A stretch of 64,000 nucleotides of DNA from Bradyrhizobium sp. CCBAU 53338 (lineage in GTDB: Bacteria > Pseudomonadota > Alphaproteobacteria > Rhizobiales > Xanthobacteraceae), in NCBI RefSeq assembly GCF_015291665.1, contig NZ_CP030048.1, forward strand, positions 6,793,501 through 6,857,500, given 5' to 3'. Position 1 is the first letter of the stretch; every line of letters begins with the position of its first letter. Shown one piece after another: positions 17,961 through 26,869 of this stretch. A program made the translations under genes and the position numbers. The notes beneath the pieces were generated by a model. The model saw only the letters and a program-made list of their open reading frames with translations, did not search any database and was not told where the DNA came from.

Positions 17961-18932
17961 ATGAAGCGCTTTCGGTTCAATCAGCAAGAGATCGTCTTCG
18001 CCGTCTTTGCGTTGCTGTTCCTCGTCTTCTCGATCTTCCTGAATGGCTTTCTGACGGCCGAGAACATGCTGACGCTGCTCCAGAACGTGGCCGTGCTCGG
18101 CATCCTCGGCCTCGCAATGGCGATCGTCGTGATCGGCCGTGGCATCGACATCTCGCTGATCGCGGCCCTCGCGGTGCCCCCAGGACTGGTGCTTCAGATG
18201 GTGCAGAACGGCCATTCGCTGCCGTTCTCGTTGTTGATTGCGGTTCTGCTCACGATCGCCTTCGGCCTCGTCAATGGCTGGCTGATCGCCTATGCCGAGG
18301 TGCCATCGCTGTTTGCGACGCTCGCAACCGGCCTGTTGCTCGCTGGACTCGGACAGGCCGCACTGTTCGAACTCGACGTCGTGCAATGGAGCGCGGGCAT
18401 GAACGGCTTCGAGCGACTTGGACAGGGCACCATTCTCGGCATTCCGACCTCGATCGTGATGTTCGCGATCGCCTGCATCGTGGTCGCATTCCTGCTGCGC
18501 CAGACCCGCTGGGGCGCCTATATCTATGCGATCGGCGATAATCCCTACGCCGCGCGCGTCACCGGCATTCCGTCACGGCCGATCGTCGTGCTGCAATACG
18601 TGGTCGCCGCCTTGATCGGCTGCTTCGCAGGTCTCGTGATGGCCGCATCGGTCAATTCGATGCCGACCCGTGTCTTCAACTCCACGCTGATCTACGACGT
18701 GATCCTGGTGGTCGTGCTGGGCGGCATCGGGCTGTCAGGTGGGCGCGGCGGTGTGCTGAACGTCATCATCGGCACGCTGCTGATCGGCACCATGCTCAAC
18801 GGCATGACCATCATGGACATCTCCTACGCCGGGCAAAATCTCATCAAGGGCGTGGTTTTGCTGCTCGCAGTCATCACGGACTCCTTCCTGAATCCGCGCA
18901 ACGAAGAAACGGCACAGCAAGGCGACATCTGA
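17961..18932 (+). CDS. sugar-type ABC transporter permease (RbsC-like)
   Basis: A 323-residue membrane protein with about nine to ten hydrophobic segments and the BPD_transp_2 pattern: LGLAMAIVVIGRGIDISLI, then YIYAIGDNPYAARVTGIPSRPI and VVVLGGIGLSGGRGGV. It should form half of the inner membrane channel, with the permease domain at 20056 as the other half. It lies between the ligase and the binding-protein gene. Members of this group import ribose, other sugars, polyols or autoinducer-like molecules, so the family alone does not fix the substrate. Confidence 0.92.
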   Translation: MKRFRFNQQEIVFAVFALLFLVFSIFLNGFLTAENMLTLLQNVAVLGILGLAMAIVVIGRGIDISLIAALAVPPGLVLQMVQNGHSLPFSLLIAVLLTIAFGLVNGWLIAYAEVPSLFATLATGLLLAGLGQAALFELDVVQWSAGMNGFERLGQGTILGIPTSIVMFAIACIVVAFLLRQTRWGAYIYAIGDNPYAARVTGIPSRPIVVLQYVVAALIGCFAGLVMAASVNSMPTRVFNSTLIYDVILVVVLGGIGLSGGRGGVLNVIIGTLLIGTMLNGMTIMDISYAGQNLIKGVVLLLAVITDSFLNPRNEETAQQGDI

Positions 18933-18972
18933 ACGACCGACAACAACGACGACGACAACCAAGGAGGAAGCA

Positions 18973-19980
18973 ATGAACAATCCGACAAAGGCAATGCTCG
19001 CCGCACTGGCTCTCGCGGCACTGACGGGACCGGCGCCGGCCCAGCAGGGCCTGGACGAACCGTTCCAGAAGCCGTTCAAGGAAGCCCTCGCCGGCAAGAC
19101 CGTGGCCTACGTGCCGGTCGCGATGAACTTCGACCTCACCGAGGGCTGGTACGCCGGGCTGAAGAAGGAACTCGAGCCGTTCGGCGTCAAGTTCGTGATC
19201 CGCGATGCCAATTGGAACACCAATGCGGGCGCGCAAGCCGTCACGTCGCTGATCTCCGAGAAACCGGCGGTGATGGTGGTCCATAATCCCGACGTGCAAA
19301 CCTACGCAAAGCTGCTCCAGCGCGCCGAGAACGAGGGCATCTACGTCATCCAGATCAACATGGGTTCGGCCTATCGCAGCTCCGCCTTCGTCGGCGCCAA
19401 CTGGATCGAGATCGGCGAGCGGGATACCGAAGCCGTGGTCAAGGCTTGCGAGGGCAAGTCGAACAAGATCGCGATCGTTCAGGGTGCGCTCTCGGCCGCG
19501 GCCAGCGCCTACACGCTGAAGGGTGTCGAGAACGTTCTCGCCAAGCATCCCGAAGTCAAGGTGGTGTCGAGCCAGGCCGCCGACTGGGATGCTGCGAAAG
19601 CCAAGGCGATCACGCAAACGGTGCTGAAGCAGAATCCAGACCTGTGCGGCATCGTCGGATTCTGGGACGGCATGGACATCGGCACGGCGGCCGCGGTGAA
19701 GGAAGCGGGCCTCACCGGCAAGGTGTTCCTGGCGACTTCGGGTGGCGGTGAACGCAAAGGCGCCTGCGAACTGGTGAAATCAGGCGCGTTCGACCTCAAC
19801 CTGAGCTACGACGTGCCGACCCAGGCCGCGCAGATGGCCGGTACGATCAAGTGGTTGCTGTCGTCGGGCGCGAAGCCCGGCTCGATCAAGGGCTCGGAAT
19901 ATACCACGTTGATCCCGATCACCAAGGAGAACGCTGACAGCCAGATGTCGTGCTGGAATCTCAGTGATCTCAAGAAATAG
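18973..19980 (+). CDS. periplasmic sugar-type ABC substrate-binding protein
   Basis: A 335-residue Peripla_BP_4-like binding protein preceded by an AAGGAGGAAG ribosome-binding site. A signal peptide covers about residues 1-23 (LAALALAALTGPAPAQ). The mature part shows the two-lobe type I fold (GKTVAYVPVAMNFDLTEGWY, KPAVMVVHNPDVQTYAKLL, CGIVGFWDGMDIGTAAAVK). It captures the substrate for the two permease domains. A perfect 13-bp hairpin follows directly and may keep this cistron at higher abundance than the membrane components. Confidence 0.92.
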   Translation: MNNPTKAMLAALALAALTGPAPAQQGLDEPFQKPFKEALAGKTVAYVPVAMNFDLTEGWYAGLKKELEPFGVKFVIRDANWNTNAGAQAVTSLISEKPAVMVVHNPDVQTYAKLLQRAENEGIYVIQINMGSAYRSSAFVGANWIEIGERDTEAVVKACEGKSNKIAIVQGALSAAASAYTLKGVENVLAKHPEVKVVSSQAADWDAAKAKAITQTVLKQNPDLCGIVGFWDGMDIGTAAAVKEAGLTGKVFLATSGGGERKGACELVKSGAFDLNLSYDVPTQAAQMAGTIKWLLSSGAKPGSIKGSEYTTLIPITKENADSQMSCWNLSDLKK

Positions 19981-19994
19981 TCCGCGCTGACGCC

Positions 19995-20027
19995 CGAGAT
20001 CCCCGGGATCAATACCCGGGGATCTCG
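19995..20027 (+). terminator. strong intercistronic hairpin (attenuator or mRNA stabiliser)
   Basis: CGAGATCCCCGGG at 19995-20007, loop ATCAATA, CCCGGGGATCTCG at 20015-20027: 13 perfect base pairs. It starts 14 nt after the binding-protein stop and 29 nt before the next start. There is no long T run after it, so partial termination or protection of the upstream mRNA from 3' decay is likelier than complete termination. Such hairpins are known after binding-protein genes in ABC operons. Confidence 0.7.
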
Positions 20028-20055
20028 CTCTCAATAGTTTCCATGCCTCATTGGA

Positions 20056-22179
20056 ATGCCGATGCGCGACACAATCACAAGCCTGCGTTACCGCTACTGG
20101 CCTGATCATCTCCTCGGCGAAATCCTCTCCAAGCGATGGACCGAGACAGCCATTCCGGTCATCCTTCTCCTGATCGTCGGCTTCGCGTTCAGCCGGTCCA
20201 TCGACAACTTCCTGTCGCCGGCGAGCCTCGCGGACACCGCGCGCCAGGCCGGCGAGATCGGCTTCATCGCGCTCGGGCTCGCACTGGTCGTCATCGTCGG
20301 CGGCATCGATCTCTCGGTCGGATCGATCTTCGCACTGACCGATTTCTGCGCCCTCTATCTGCTCGACGTCGCGGGCTGGCCCGTTCCCGCAGTCGTGGTC
20401 GCGACACTGCTCTGTGGCGCCCTGCTCGGCGCCGTCAACGGCATCCTGGTCGGATATCTGCGGCTACGCGCCTTCATCACCACGCTGATCACGCTGATCA
20501 TCTACCGTTCGGCCTACGATCTCCTGATCCAGCGCTACTCCAACGCCATCGCCTCGGCCTTCCCCGACATCCCGTCCTGGGATTTCATCGGCGCCGGTTC
20601 TGTCCTGGGCATTCCGACCGTGGCGCTGGCCTATATCGTTGTCGCCATCTTCGGTCACATCTTCATGACGCGCTTGCGGCCCGGCTGGCACATCACCGCC
20701 ATCGGCGGCTCGCGCCGCTCGGCTTACAACTCTGGCATTCCCGTCCGCCGCACGATCGCGCTCTGCTATGTCGCAAGCGGCGCGCTGACCAGCGTCGGCG
20801 CATTGTTCTTCGCGTCCCGGCTCGGCACCGTCGGCGGCGACATCGGTGTCGGCCTGGAGGTGATCGTGCTGACCGCGACAGTGCTTGGGGGTATCACGCT
20901 CGGCGGCGGCAAGGGCTCGGTCGCCAAATCGGCCGTCGGCGTTCTGATCGTGCTCCTGATTACCAACGGCCTCACCACCATGAACGCGCGCGGCGGCGTC
21001 AACCGCATGGCGCTGGCCGGCATCCTGCTCGTCGCCGCGATGGTCGACATCCGCTGGCAGAAGAACCGGACCCGCATCATCAGCAAGGTCTACGTCGCGC
21101 CGACCTACCACGAGTTGCCGCCGCCACCGCCGACCGAGATCGGACAAGGCGGACCGTTCGAGCAGAACGACAAGCTGCGTGACGTCGAGGCGATCGGGCT
21201 CGGCCGCATCGAGGCACCGGAGGACGTCATCCTCGATCGTCACGACAATCTCTACGCCGGCTCACGCCACGGCGACATCATGCGCTTCCTCGCGCCCGAC
21301 TACCAAAAGATGGAAGTGTTCGCCCATATCGGCGGCCAGCCGCTCGGCATGGCCTTCGACCGCGAGGATAATCTCTATGTCTGCATCGGCGGCATGGGGC
21401 TCTATCGTATCAAGCCCGACGGCACGGTGGAGAAGGCAACCGACGAGACCAACCGCAGCATGCGCTCAGTCAACGACGATAGTCGCTTGCGCCTCGCCGA
21501 CGACCTCGACATCACCGACGACGGCCTGATCTTCTTCTCGGAAGCGACGGTGCGTTACGAGATGGACGAGTGGCCGATCGACGGCCTGGAAGCGCGCGGC
21601 AACGGCCGCATCATCTCGTACGACACCAAGACCGGCACCACACGCACCGAACTGCGCGGCCTCAAATTTCCCAACGGCATCTGCGTCGCCAGCGACGGTC
21701 AGTCGATCCTGTTCGCCGAAACCTTCGGCTGCTCGATCAAGCGCTATTGGTTCGCAGGCGCCAAGAAGGGTGCGGTCGAGGTGGTGATGGACAATCTGCC
21801 TGGATACCCCGACAACATCAACCTCGCCTCCGACGGCAATTACTGGCTGGCGCTGGTCGGCATGCGCAGCCCCTCGCTCGACCTCGCCTGGAAGATGCCG
21901 GGCTTCCGTCGCCGCATGGCCAAGCGCGTGCCGGTCGACGAATGGCTGTTCCCCAACATCAACACCGGCTGCGTGGTCAAGTTCAACGAGCAGGGCAAGA
22001 TCGTCGAGTCGTTCTGGGACCTGCACGGCGAGAACCATCCGATGATCACCTCGATGCGCGAGCATCGCGGCTATCTCTATCTCGGCGGCATCCTCAACAA
22101 CCGCATCGGTCGCTACAAGCTCGACAAGGCCGATCCGAACTTCGTCCAGTATGACAAGCGGTGGGGGAAGCAATCGTGA
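20056..22179 (+). CDS. ABC permease fused to SMP-30/strictosidine-synthase-like propeller
   Basis: A 707-residue fusion. Residues 1-335 are a complete RbsC-like permease (GGIDLSVGS at 82-90, VLGGITLGGGKGS near 277-288). The last membrane helix, at about 317-333, is followed by RWQKNRTR, which by the positive-inside rule puts the C terminus in the cytoplasm. A Pro-rich linker (PPPPP at 355-359) leads to a beta-propeller of about 320 residues with repeated strands EAPEDVILDRHDNLY, QPLGMAFDREDNLYV, LADDLDITDDGLIFFSEA, LKFPNGICVASDGQS and LPGYPDNINLASDGNYW. These resemble SMP-30/gluconolactonase and strictosidine-synthase-like proteins, often lactonases or esterases. There is no stop or frameshift at the junction. 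Confidence 0.88.
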   Translation: MPMRDTITSLRYRYWPDHLLGEILSKRWTETAIPVILLLIVGFAFSRSIDNFLSPASLADTARQAGEIGFIALGLALVVIVGGIDLSVGSIFALTDFCALYLLDVAGWPVPAVVVATLLCGALLGAVNGILVGYLRLRAFITTLITLIIYRSAYDLLIQRYSNAIASAFPDIPSWDFIGAGSVLGIPTVALAYIVVAIFGHIFMTRLRPGWHITAIGGSRRSAYNSGIPVRRTIALCYVASGALTSVGALFFASRLGTVGGDIGVGLEVIVLTATVLGGITLGGGKGSVAKSAVGVLIVLLITNGLTTMNARGGVNRMALAGILLVAAMVDIRWQKNRTRIISKVYVAPTYHELPPPPPTEIGQGGPFEQNDKLRDVEAIGLGRIEAPEDVILDRHDNLYAGSRHGDIMRFLAPDYQKMEVFAHIGGQPLGMAFDREDNLYVCIGGMGLYRIKPDGTVEKATDETNRSMRSVNDDSRLRLADDLDITDDGLIFFSEATVRYEMDEWPIDGLEARGNGRIISYDTKTGTTRTELRGLKFPNGICVASDGQSILFAETFGCSIKRYWFAGAKKGAVEVVMDNLPGYPDNINLASDGNYWLALVGMRSPSLDLAWKMPGFRRRMAKRVPVDEWLFPNINTGCVVKFNEQGKIVESFWDLHGENHPMITSMREHRGYLYLGGILNNRIGRYKLDKADPNFVQYDKRWGKQS

Positions 22180-23273
22180 TCGCGGCCGTCAGAGACTTCG
22201 CCAACCGTTTCCTCGGGCGCGGCGACGCCACCATCACCGTGCCGTCCTTCGACGGCGCATTGAAGCCCAACCAGAAGCTGGAATCGGCCGAGACCTTGAT
22301 GACATGCGAGGCACCGGAAGATATCGCGACGGATGGAAGCAACCTCTTCATCGCCGACGGCCAGCGGCTGATGTGCCTGCGCGGCGGCTCGGCATCGGAG
22401 GTGCGTCGCTTCGAACAGCCGATATCAGCTCTTTGTGCCCTTCCTGGCGGCGGCCTCGTCGTCGCGCTCGGCGGTCGCGAGGTGCGCGTTTATGCAAGTC
22501 CATCAGCCGAGCAGCCGGGCGTGACGTTCACCGATGCGGCCTTCAAAGCGATCAACGCGTTGGCGCTGGCGGACGACAACACGCTGATTGCAACCGACGG
22601 CTCGACGACGTCAGGCGTCGACGATTGGGCCCGAGACCTGTTGGAGCTCAATCGCACGGGCCGCGTGTTCAGACTGGACCCGGCCACCAAGACCGTGACG
22701 CGCTTGGCTCAGGGGCTCGGCTATGCTTTCGGCGCCTGCGCGCATGGCAACGCCGTGCTGGTCAGCGAGAGCTGGCGCCATCGCCTCGTTCTCGTTGCAT
22801 CAGGCGCATCGCCAAAGGTCGTGCTTGCCCATCTCCCCGTCTATCCGTCGCGATTGTCGAAGGCCTCTCGGGGCGGCTACTGGCTCACCGCCTTCACCGC
22901 ACGGACCCAGCTCGTCGAGTTTGTGCTGCGCGAGCCGGGCTACCGGCGCCGCATGATGGCCGAGATCGATCCGGCCTATTGGGTCGCGCCGCGCCTGCGC
23001 TCCGGACGCTCCTTCAAGGAGCCGATGCAGGGCGCGCATATCAAGACCATGGGCGTCATCAAGCCGTGGGCGCCACCGCGCTCCTACGGTCTCGTCATCC
23101 GTCTCGATGCGGACGGCCAGCCGCTCTATTCGCTGCACAGCCGGGTGGACGGCGTCAATCACGGTATCGTTGCGGCGATCGAGATGGACGATGATCTCGT
23201 GCTGATCGCAAAGGGACCGGGCCGGATCCTGAAGCTGCCGCTTGCTGGCCTCGCCAAGGAGTTTCGGACATGA
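22176..23273 (+). CDS. SMP-30/strictosidine-synthase-like beta-propeller protein
   Basis: The GTG at 22176 is chosen because it overlaps the upstream stop as GTGA and follows GGGGGAAG at a normal distance. An in-frame GTG at 22161 is the alternative. This gives 365 residues. Propeller repeats resemble those in the fusion protein just upstream: EAPEDIATDGSNLFIADG, INALALADDNTLIATDG, LAQGLGYAFGACAHGNAVLV, LPVYPSRLSKASRGGYWLTAF. There is no signal peptide, so it is probably cytoplasmic. It looks like a divergent paralogue of the fused domain, perhaps a lactonase/esterase working next to the importer. Catalytic metal ligands cannot be assigned with certainty. Confidence 0.8.
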   Translation: MIAAVRDFANRFLGRGDATITVPSFDGALKPNQKLESAETLMTCEAPEDIATDGSNLFIADGQRLMCLRGGSASEVRRFEQPISALCALPGGGLVVALGGREVRVYASPSAEQPGVTFTDAAFKAINALALADDNTLIATDGSTTSGVDDWARDLLELNRTGRVFRLDPATKTVTRLAQGLGYAFGACAHGNAVLVSESWRHRLVLVASGASPKVVLAHLPVYPSRLSKASRGGYWLTAFTARTQLVEFVLREPGYRRRMMAEIDPAYWVAPRLRSGRSFKEPMQGAHIKTMGVIKPWAPPRSYGLVIRLDADGQPLYSLHSRVDGVNHGIVAAIEMDDDLVLIAKGPGRILKLPLAGLAKEFRT

Positions 23274-24766
23274 GCGACATCGCCCTCTCGCTGCGCAAGG
23301 CGACAAAGCTCTATGCCGGTGTGCCCGCTATCGACGGTGTCGACTTCGATCTCCGCCGCGGCGAGATCCACGCACTGGTCGGCGAGAACGGAGCCGGAAA
23401 GTCCACCCTCACCAAGGTGATGGCGGGCGTGGTGACGCTGACCTCGGGGACCATGACGGTCGACGGCGCCGACGTCGCGCCGAAAACACCGCTGGAGGCG
23501 CGCAATCTCGGCATCGCCATGGTGTTCCAGGAAAACAGTCTGGTCCCGACCATGACGGTCGCGCAAAATCTGTTTCTCGGGCAGGAGAAGTTTTATAACC
23601 GGCTGCGCGGTATCTACATCGCCGCACAGCAATTCCTGCAGTCGCTCAATTTCGACGTCACGCCGACCGCAACCGTCAGCGGCCTCGGCGCGGCCAAGAA
23701 GCAGATGGTGGAAATCGCACGCGCCGTCCTGCACCGCGCCAAGGTCATCATCTTCGACGAGCCGACGGCGTCGCTGACGCCGGAGGAGAAGAAATATTTC
23801 TTCGACCTCGTTCGTGATCTCAAGAAGCGCGGCGTCTCGATCGTGTTCATTTCACATGCGCTGGAAGAAGCGCTGCTACTCGCCGACCGCATCACGGTGC
23901 TGCGAGACGGCAAGCATGTCGTGACCGACGATGTCGCCAAGTTCGATCGAGCCGCGATCGTGCAGGCCATGGTCGGGCGCGACCTTTCCAACACACTCTA
24001 TGGCGCCCGCAAGAGCAGCGTGCGGCCGACCGGCGCGCGGGTGCTGACGGTGCAAAATCTGAAGATGGCGCCGATGGTGAAGAACAACTCGCTGTCAGTA
24101 TTCGCGGGCCAGATCACCGGCGTGTTCGGCCTCGTTGGCGCGGGCCGCACCGAAACGTTCAAGATCGTCGCGGGCGTGCTCAAGCGCGACTTCTTCCATG
24201 GCGGCGAGATCCTGCTGCACGACCAGCCGGTGCGCTATCGTGTGCCGGCGCCCGCGGTGAAGGCCGGCGTCGCCTATGTCACGGAGGACCGCAAGGTCGA
24301 GGGCTTCTTCGAGACGTCCTCGATCGCGCGCAACATCTATCTCGGCCTGCTGTCGAAGTTTCCGCGGGGACGCATGATGCTGTCGCGGCGGGAGACCGAC
24401 GCGGTCGGCAAGACCTGGATCGAGCGGCTGAAGGTTCGCGCCATTAGCGACGACGGCAAGGTCGTCGAGCTCTCTGGCGGCAATCAGCAGAAGGTCGTCA
24501 TCGCCAAATCGCTGGTGCAGGAGCCGGACCTGATCATCTTCGACGAACCGACCCGCGGCGTCGACGTCGGCGCCATCGTCGAAATCCACGAGCTGATCAA
24601 CCGGCTCGCCGATGAGGGCAAGGCGGTCGTAGTCATCTCGTCCTATTTGCCCGAGATCATGGCGCTCTCCGACCGCATCCTGGTCTCGCGCCAGGGCAAG
24701 GTCGTGGAAGAGTTCTCTGCGCTGGAGGCGACGGAGGAGAAGATCATGTACGCGGCGATCCACTAG
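23270..24766 (+). CDS. sugar-type ABC transporter ATP-binding protein (two ABC domains)
   Basis: A 498-residue RbsA-like ATPase with two nucleotide-binding domains. Domain 1 has Walker A GENGAGKST and Walker B VIIFDEPTASLTPEE, with a degenerate signature VSGLGAAKKQMVEIARA. Domain 2 has a degenerate Walker A GLVGAGRTE but a good LSGGNQQKVVIAKSL signature and Walker B LIIFDEPTRGVDVGA. This asymmetry is normal in the family. It overlaps the propeller gene by 4 nt (ATGA). It powers the importer formed by the permeases at 17961 and 20056 and closes the operon, meeting the DUF2059 gene tail to tail. Confidence 0.93.
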   Translation: MSDIALSLRKATKLYAGVPAIDGVDFDLRRGEIHALVGENGAGKSTLTKVMAGVVTLTSGTMTVDGADVAPKTPLEARNLGIAMVFQENSLVPTMTVAQNLFLGQEKFYNRLRGIYIAAQQFLQSLNFDVTPTATVSGLGAAKKQMVEIARAVLHRAKVIIFDEPTASLTPEEKKYFFDLVRDLKKRGVSIVFISHALEEALLLADRITVLRDGKHVVTDDVAKFDRAAIVQAMVGRDLSNTLYGARKSSVRPTGARVLTVQNLKMAPMVKNNSLSVFAGQITGVFGLVGAGRTETFKIVAGVLKRDFFHGGEILLHDQPVRYRVPAPAVKAGVAYVTEDRKVEGFFETSSIARNIYLGLLSKFPRGRMMLSRRETDAVGKTWIERLKVRAISDDGKVVELSGGNQQKVVIAKSLVQEPDLIIFDEPTRGVDVGAIVEIHELINRLADEGKAVVVISSYLPEIMALSDRILVSRQGKVVEEFSALEATEEKIMYAAIH

Positions 24767-24772
24767 CTGCGT

Positions 24773-25261
24773 CTATAACTTGTGCCCCTTCTGGCGCAGT
24801 GCCTCGATCAGGCGTTGCTTCAATTGGTCGGCGGCCTTCTGGCTGACATCCTGGGCAATCTGCGCGCTCGCCTGCACCAACGCATCGGATTGCGCCAGAA
24901 ACTTCTGTCCGGCCGGCTGGGCGTAGAACGCCTCGATCTGGCGCAGCTCGTCCAGGGTGAAACTCGCGGCATAGACGGCGGCGATCTGGTCGGTCATCGA
25001 TGCGAAGAACGGCGTGTAGATGTCGGCACCGGGCGCCGTCATCGCGTCATAATCGCGCTCGATCTCCGGCCTGTCCTGCGCCACCACCGGCCGCAGCTTG
25101 AGCAGAAGCTGCGGCAGCAGCGCGCGATATTGATCGGCGATCTTCAGCGTCACCACGAGCTTGCGCGCCGTATTCATCGCCTCCGGCGACGGTGCTTCCG
25201 CGGAAGCCCCGCCAATGAGACAGAGAAGAACAGCGGCGATCGCTGGCAAATGTCTGGGCAT
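24773..25261 (-). CDS. secreted DUF2059 domain protein
   Basis: A 162-residue protein from the ATG at 25261. The open frame extends far upstream, but that part is a shadow of opgC. A signal peptide spans about residues 1-21 (MPRHLPAIAAVLLCLIGGAS, cleaved near ASA). The mature part is alpha-helical and fits DUF2059: DIYTPFFASMTDQIAAVYAA, FTLDELRQIEAFYAQPAGQKFL. It is presumably periplasmic and of unknown function. It begins 11 nt after the opgC stop and is probably cotranscribed with it. Confidence 0.85.
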   Translation of the reverse strand: MPRHLPAIAAVLLCLIGGASAEAPSPEAMNTARKLVVTLKIADQYRALLPQLLLKLRPVVAQDRPEIERDYDAMTAPGADIYTPFFASMTDQIAAVYAASFTLDELRQIEAFYAQPAGQKFLAQSDALVQASAQIAQDVSQKAADQLKQRLIEALRQKGHKL

Positions 25262-25272
25262 GGCCACTCCCC

Positions 25273-26490
25273 TCACCGGCCCGCAGGCGCAACGGCCGCG
25301 GTCGACGTCGGCCCAGTCTCGATGGCCGCTTCCGCCTGCTCGACCTCCGACACTTTCACGAACAGATTCGGCACCCGCTCGGCACGATGGAGCAGCCAGG
25401 CGGCGCCGATCATGATGATGATCCCGGCGGCGGAGACCGCGAGCTGCTCCCATACGCCCTTGGTGTATTGGGTCAGAATCCAGTGCGCGGAGAACGACAG
25501 GAACACGCCGAGGCAGAAGATCGGCAGTGAGTGCTGGCCGCAGAGGATGACGGGCCGCAGCCATGGCGTCTGCAGCGCCTTCCATTGGCGCGAGACGAAA
25601 TACGTCACCCAGGTCGCCAGCGCCAGGAAATGGGTGAAGCGCAGCAGGTCGAGGTCCGTCTTGTCGATCGGGTAGATCGCCTTGATCATCCATTTCGGGA
25701 TCATGGCCTCGAGCGCGGGAACGTGCCAGGTCATCACGATCAGGAGGGCGAAAACGATCCAGGCCGCGGCCAGCGTCATCGCAGCCTTCGACCACACCCA
25801 TCGGCTGATCTTCTCGATCTGGCCGATGCCGCACCAGGCGGCGAACACGAACATCAGCTGCCAGCAGAACGGGTTGAAATACCAGGTCGTGCCCGGCGGA
25901 TAGGACGCCACGTTCCAGTCGAACCAGCGCGACAGCACGTAGAGCACCACGGACGCAGCGAGCGTCAGGTTCGGCCGGCGGACCAGGCACCAGACGATGA
26001 AGGGCGAGGCGAACACCAGTGCGATGTAGAGCGGCAGCACGTCGAGATTGACCGGCTTGTACTTCAACAGGATCGCCTGCCCGATCAGTTCGTCCGGATG
26101 CGCCAGGAAATTGAACACGTTGAACTCGTGCTCGTACATCGGATTGTCGAAGCGGCGCGCGGTGCGGGCGATCTGCGCAGTGAACAGCAGGAACAGCATG
26201 ATGTGGGCGACGTACATCTCCGCCGCCCGCTTCCACAATCGCTTCAGCGCGGCGAGAAACCAGCCGCCCGTGACGATCGGCCCGTAGATCCAGCCGACCA
26301 GGTAGCCCGAGATGAAGACGAAGAACTCGGCGGCGTCGCTGAAGCCGTAATTGCGCAGCGTCAGCCACGCCACGACATCCTGCGGGATGTGGTCGAGGAA
26401 GATCATCCACAGGCCGATGCCGCGGAAGAGGTCGAGCCTCAAGTCGCGCTCGACCGGCGCCAAGAGTGCTGCCTGGTCTCGTATGATCAT
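25273..26490 (-). CDS. opgC: OpgC domain membrane acyltransferase
   Basis: A 405-residue multi-spanning membrane protein with about ten hydrophobic segments. The N-terminal signature RDLRLDLFRGIGLWMIFLDH contains the Arg and His typical of OpgC and acyltransferase_3-like proteins. OpgC proteins succinylate or otherwise substitute periplasmic glucans at the inner membrane, which in rhizobia affects osmoadaptation and host interaction. The family assignment is firm, but the exact acyl donor and acceptor are inferred. It is followed after 11 nt by a secreted DUF2059 gene. Confidence 0.85.
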   Translation of the reverse strand: MIIRDQAALLAPVERDLRLDLFRGIGLWMIFLDHIPQDVVAWLTLRNYGFSDAAEFFVFISGYLVGWIYGPIVTGGWFLAALKRLWKRAAEMYVAHIMLFLLFTAQIARTARRFDNPMYEHEFNVFNFLAHPDELIGQAILLKYKPVNLDVLPLYIALVFASPFIVWCLVRRPNLTLAASVVLYVLSRWFDWNVASYPPGTTWYFNPFCWQLMFVFAAWCGIGQIEKISRWVWSKAAMTLAAAWIVFALLIVMTWHVPALEAMIPKWMIKAIYPIDKTDLDLLRFTHFLALATWVTYFVSRQWKALQTPWLRPVILCGQHSLPIFCLGVFLSFSAHWILTQYTKGVWEQLAVSAAGIIIMIGAAWLLHRAERVPNLFVKVSEVEQAEAAIETGPTSTAAVAPAGR

Positions 26491-26869
26491 GGCCCCCGCC
26501 TCTTACCGTGGGCACCGCGCCACCGCGGCGCCGTGAAAATCAGATGCTAAAAAGGATCAATCAAAAGCTCATCTAACCCTGCGGTTAGACGAGCAACGGT
26601 AGCCGACCTTGGCGTCCGCGCAAGGGACTTTGTCGCCGCAACGCGCGGGCAGGGCGCGCAAAGGAGCTGAAAACAACCCCATGCACAGTAGCTAAGTCCT
26701 TGCATGGCTTACAAAACACACGGCACCCGTCGGGCAAAACGCGACCCGACGCTGCGCCGGCGTCGGGACGGCTGATCGCCCTCGGCAGCACGCCTGAAGC
26801 CGAGCCTTTCAGGAAAGCCGAGGTGAGCGGTGCGGACGATTGTCGGCATGACTTTACCGGTCATCGCGA
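26491..26869. other. intergenic region with two hairpins upstream of opgC
   Basis: About 380 bases without a supportable gene. It should hold the opgC promoter. An imperfect hairpin lies at 26567-26594 (GCTCATCTAACC, loop CTGC, GGTTAGACGAGC; one mismatch). A GC-rich inverted repeat CCCGACGC/GCGTCGGG lies near 26747-26769 and may act as terminator for the GNAT gene that ends at 26870. Neither has a clear T tract. Confidence 0.5.

Noticed and set aside
24773..26515. A 580-codon reverse frame containing the DUF2059 protein
   Set aside because: Its first 400 codons overlap opgC in another frame and look like high-GC shadow. The signal peptide starts at 25261.
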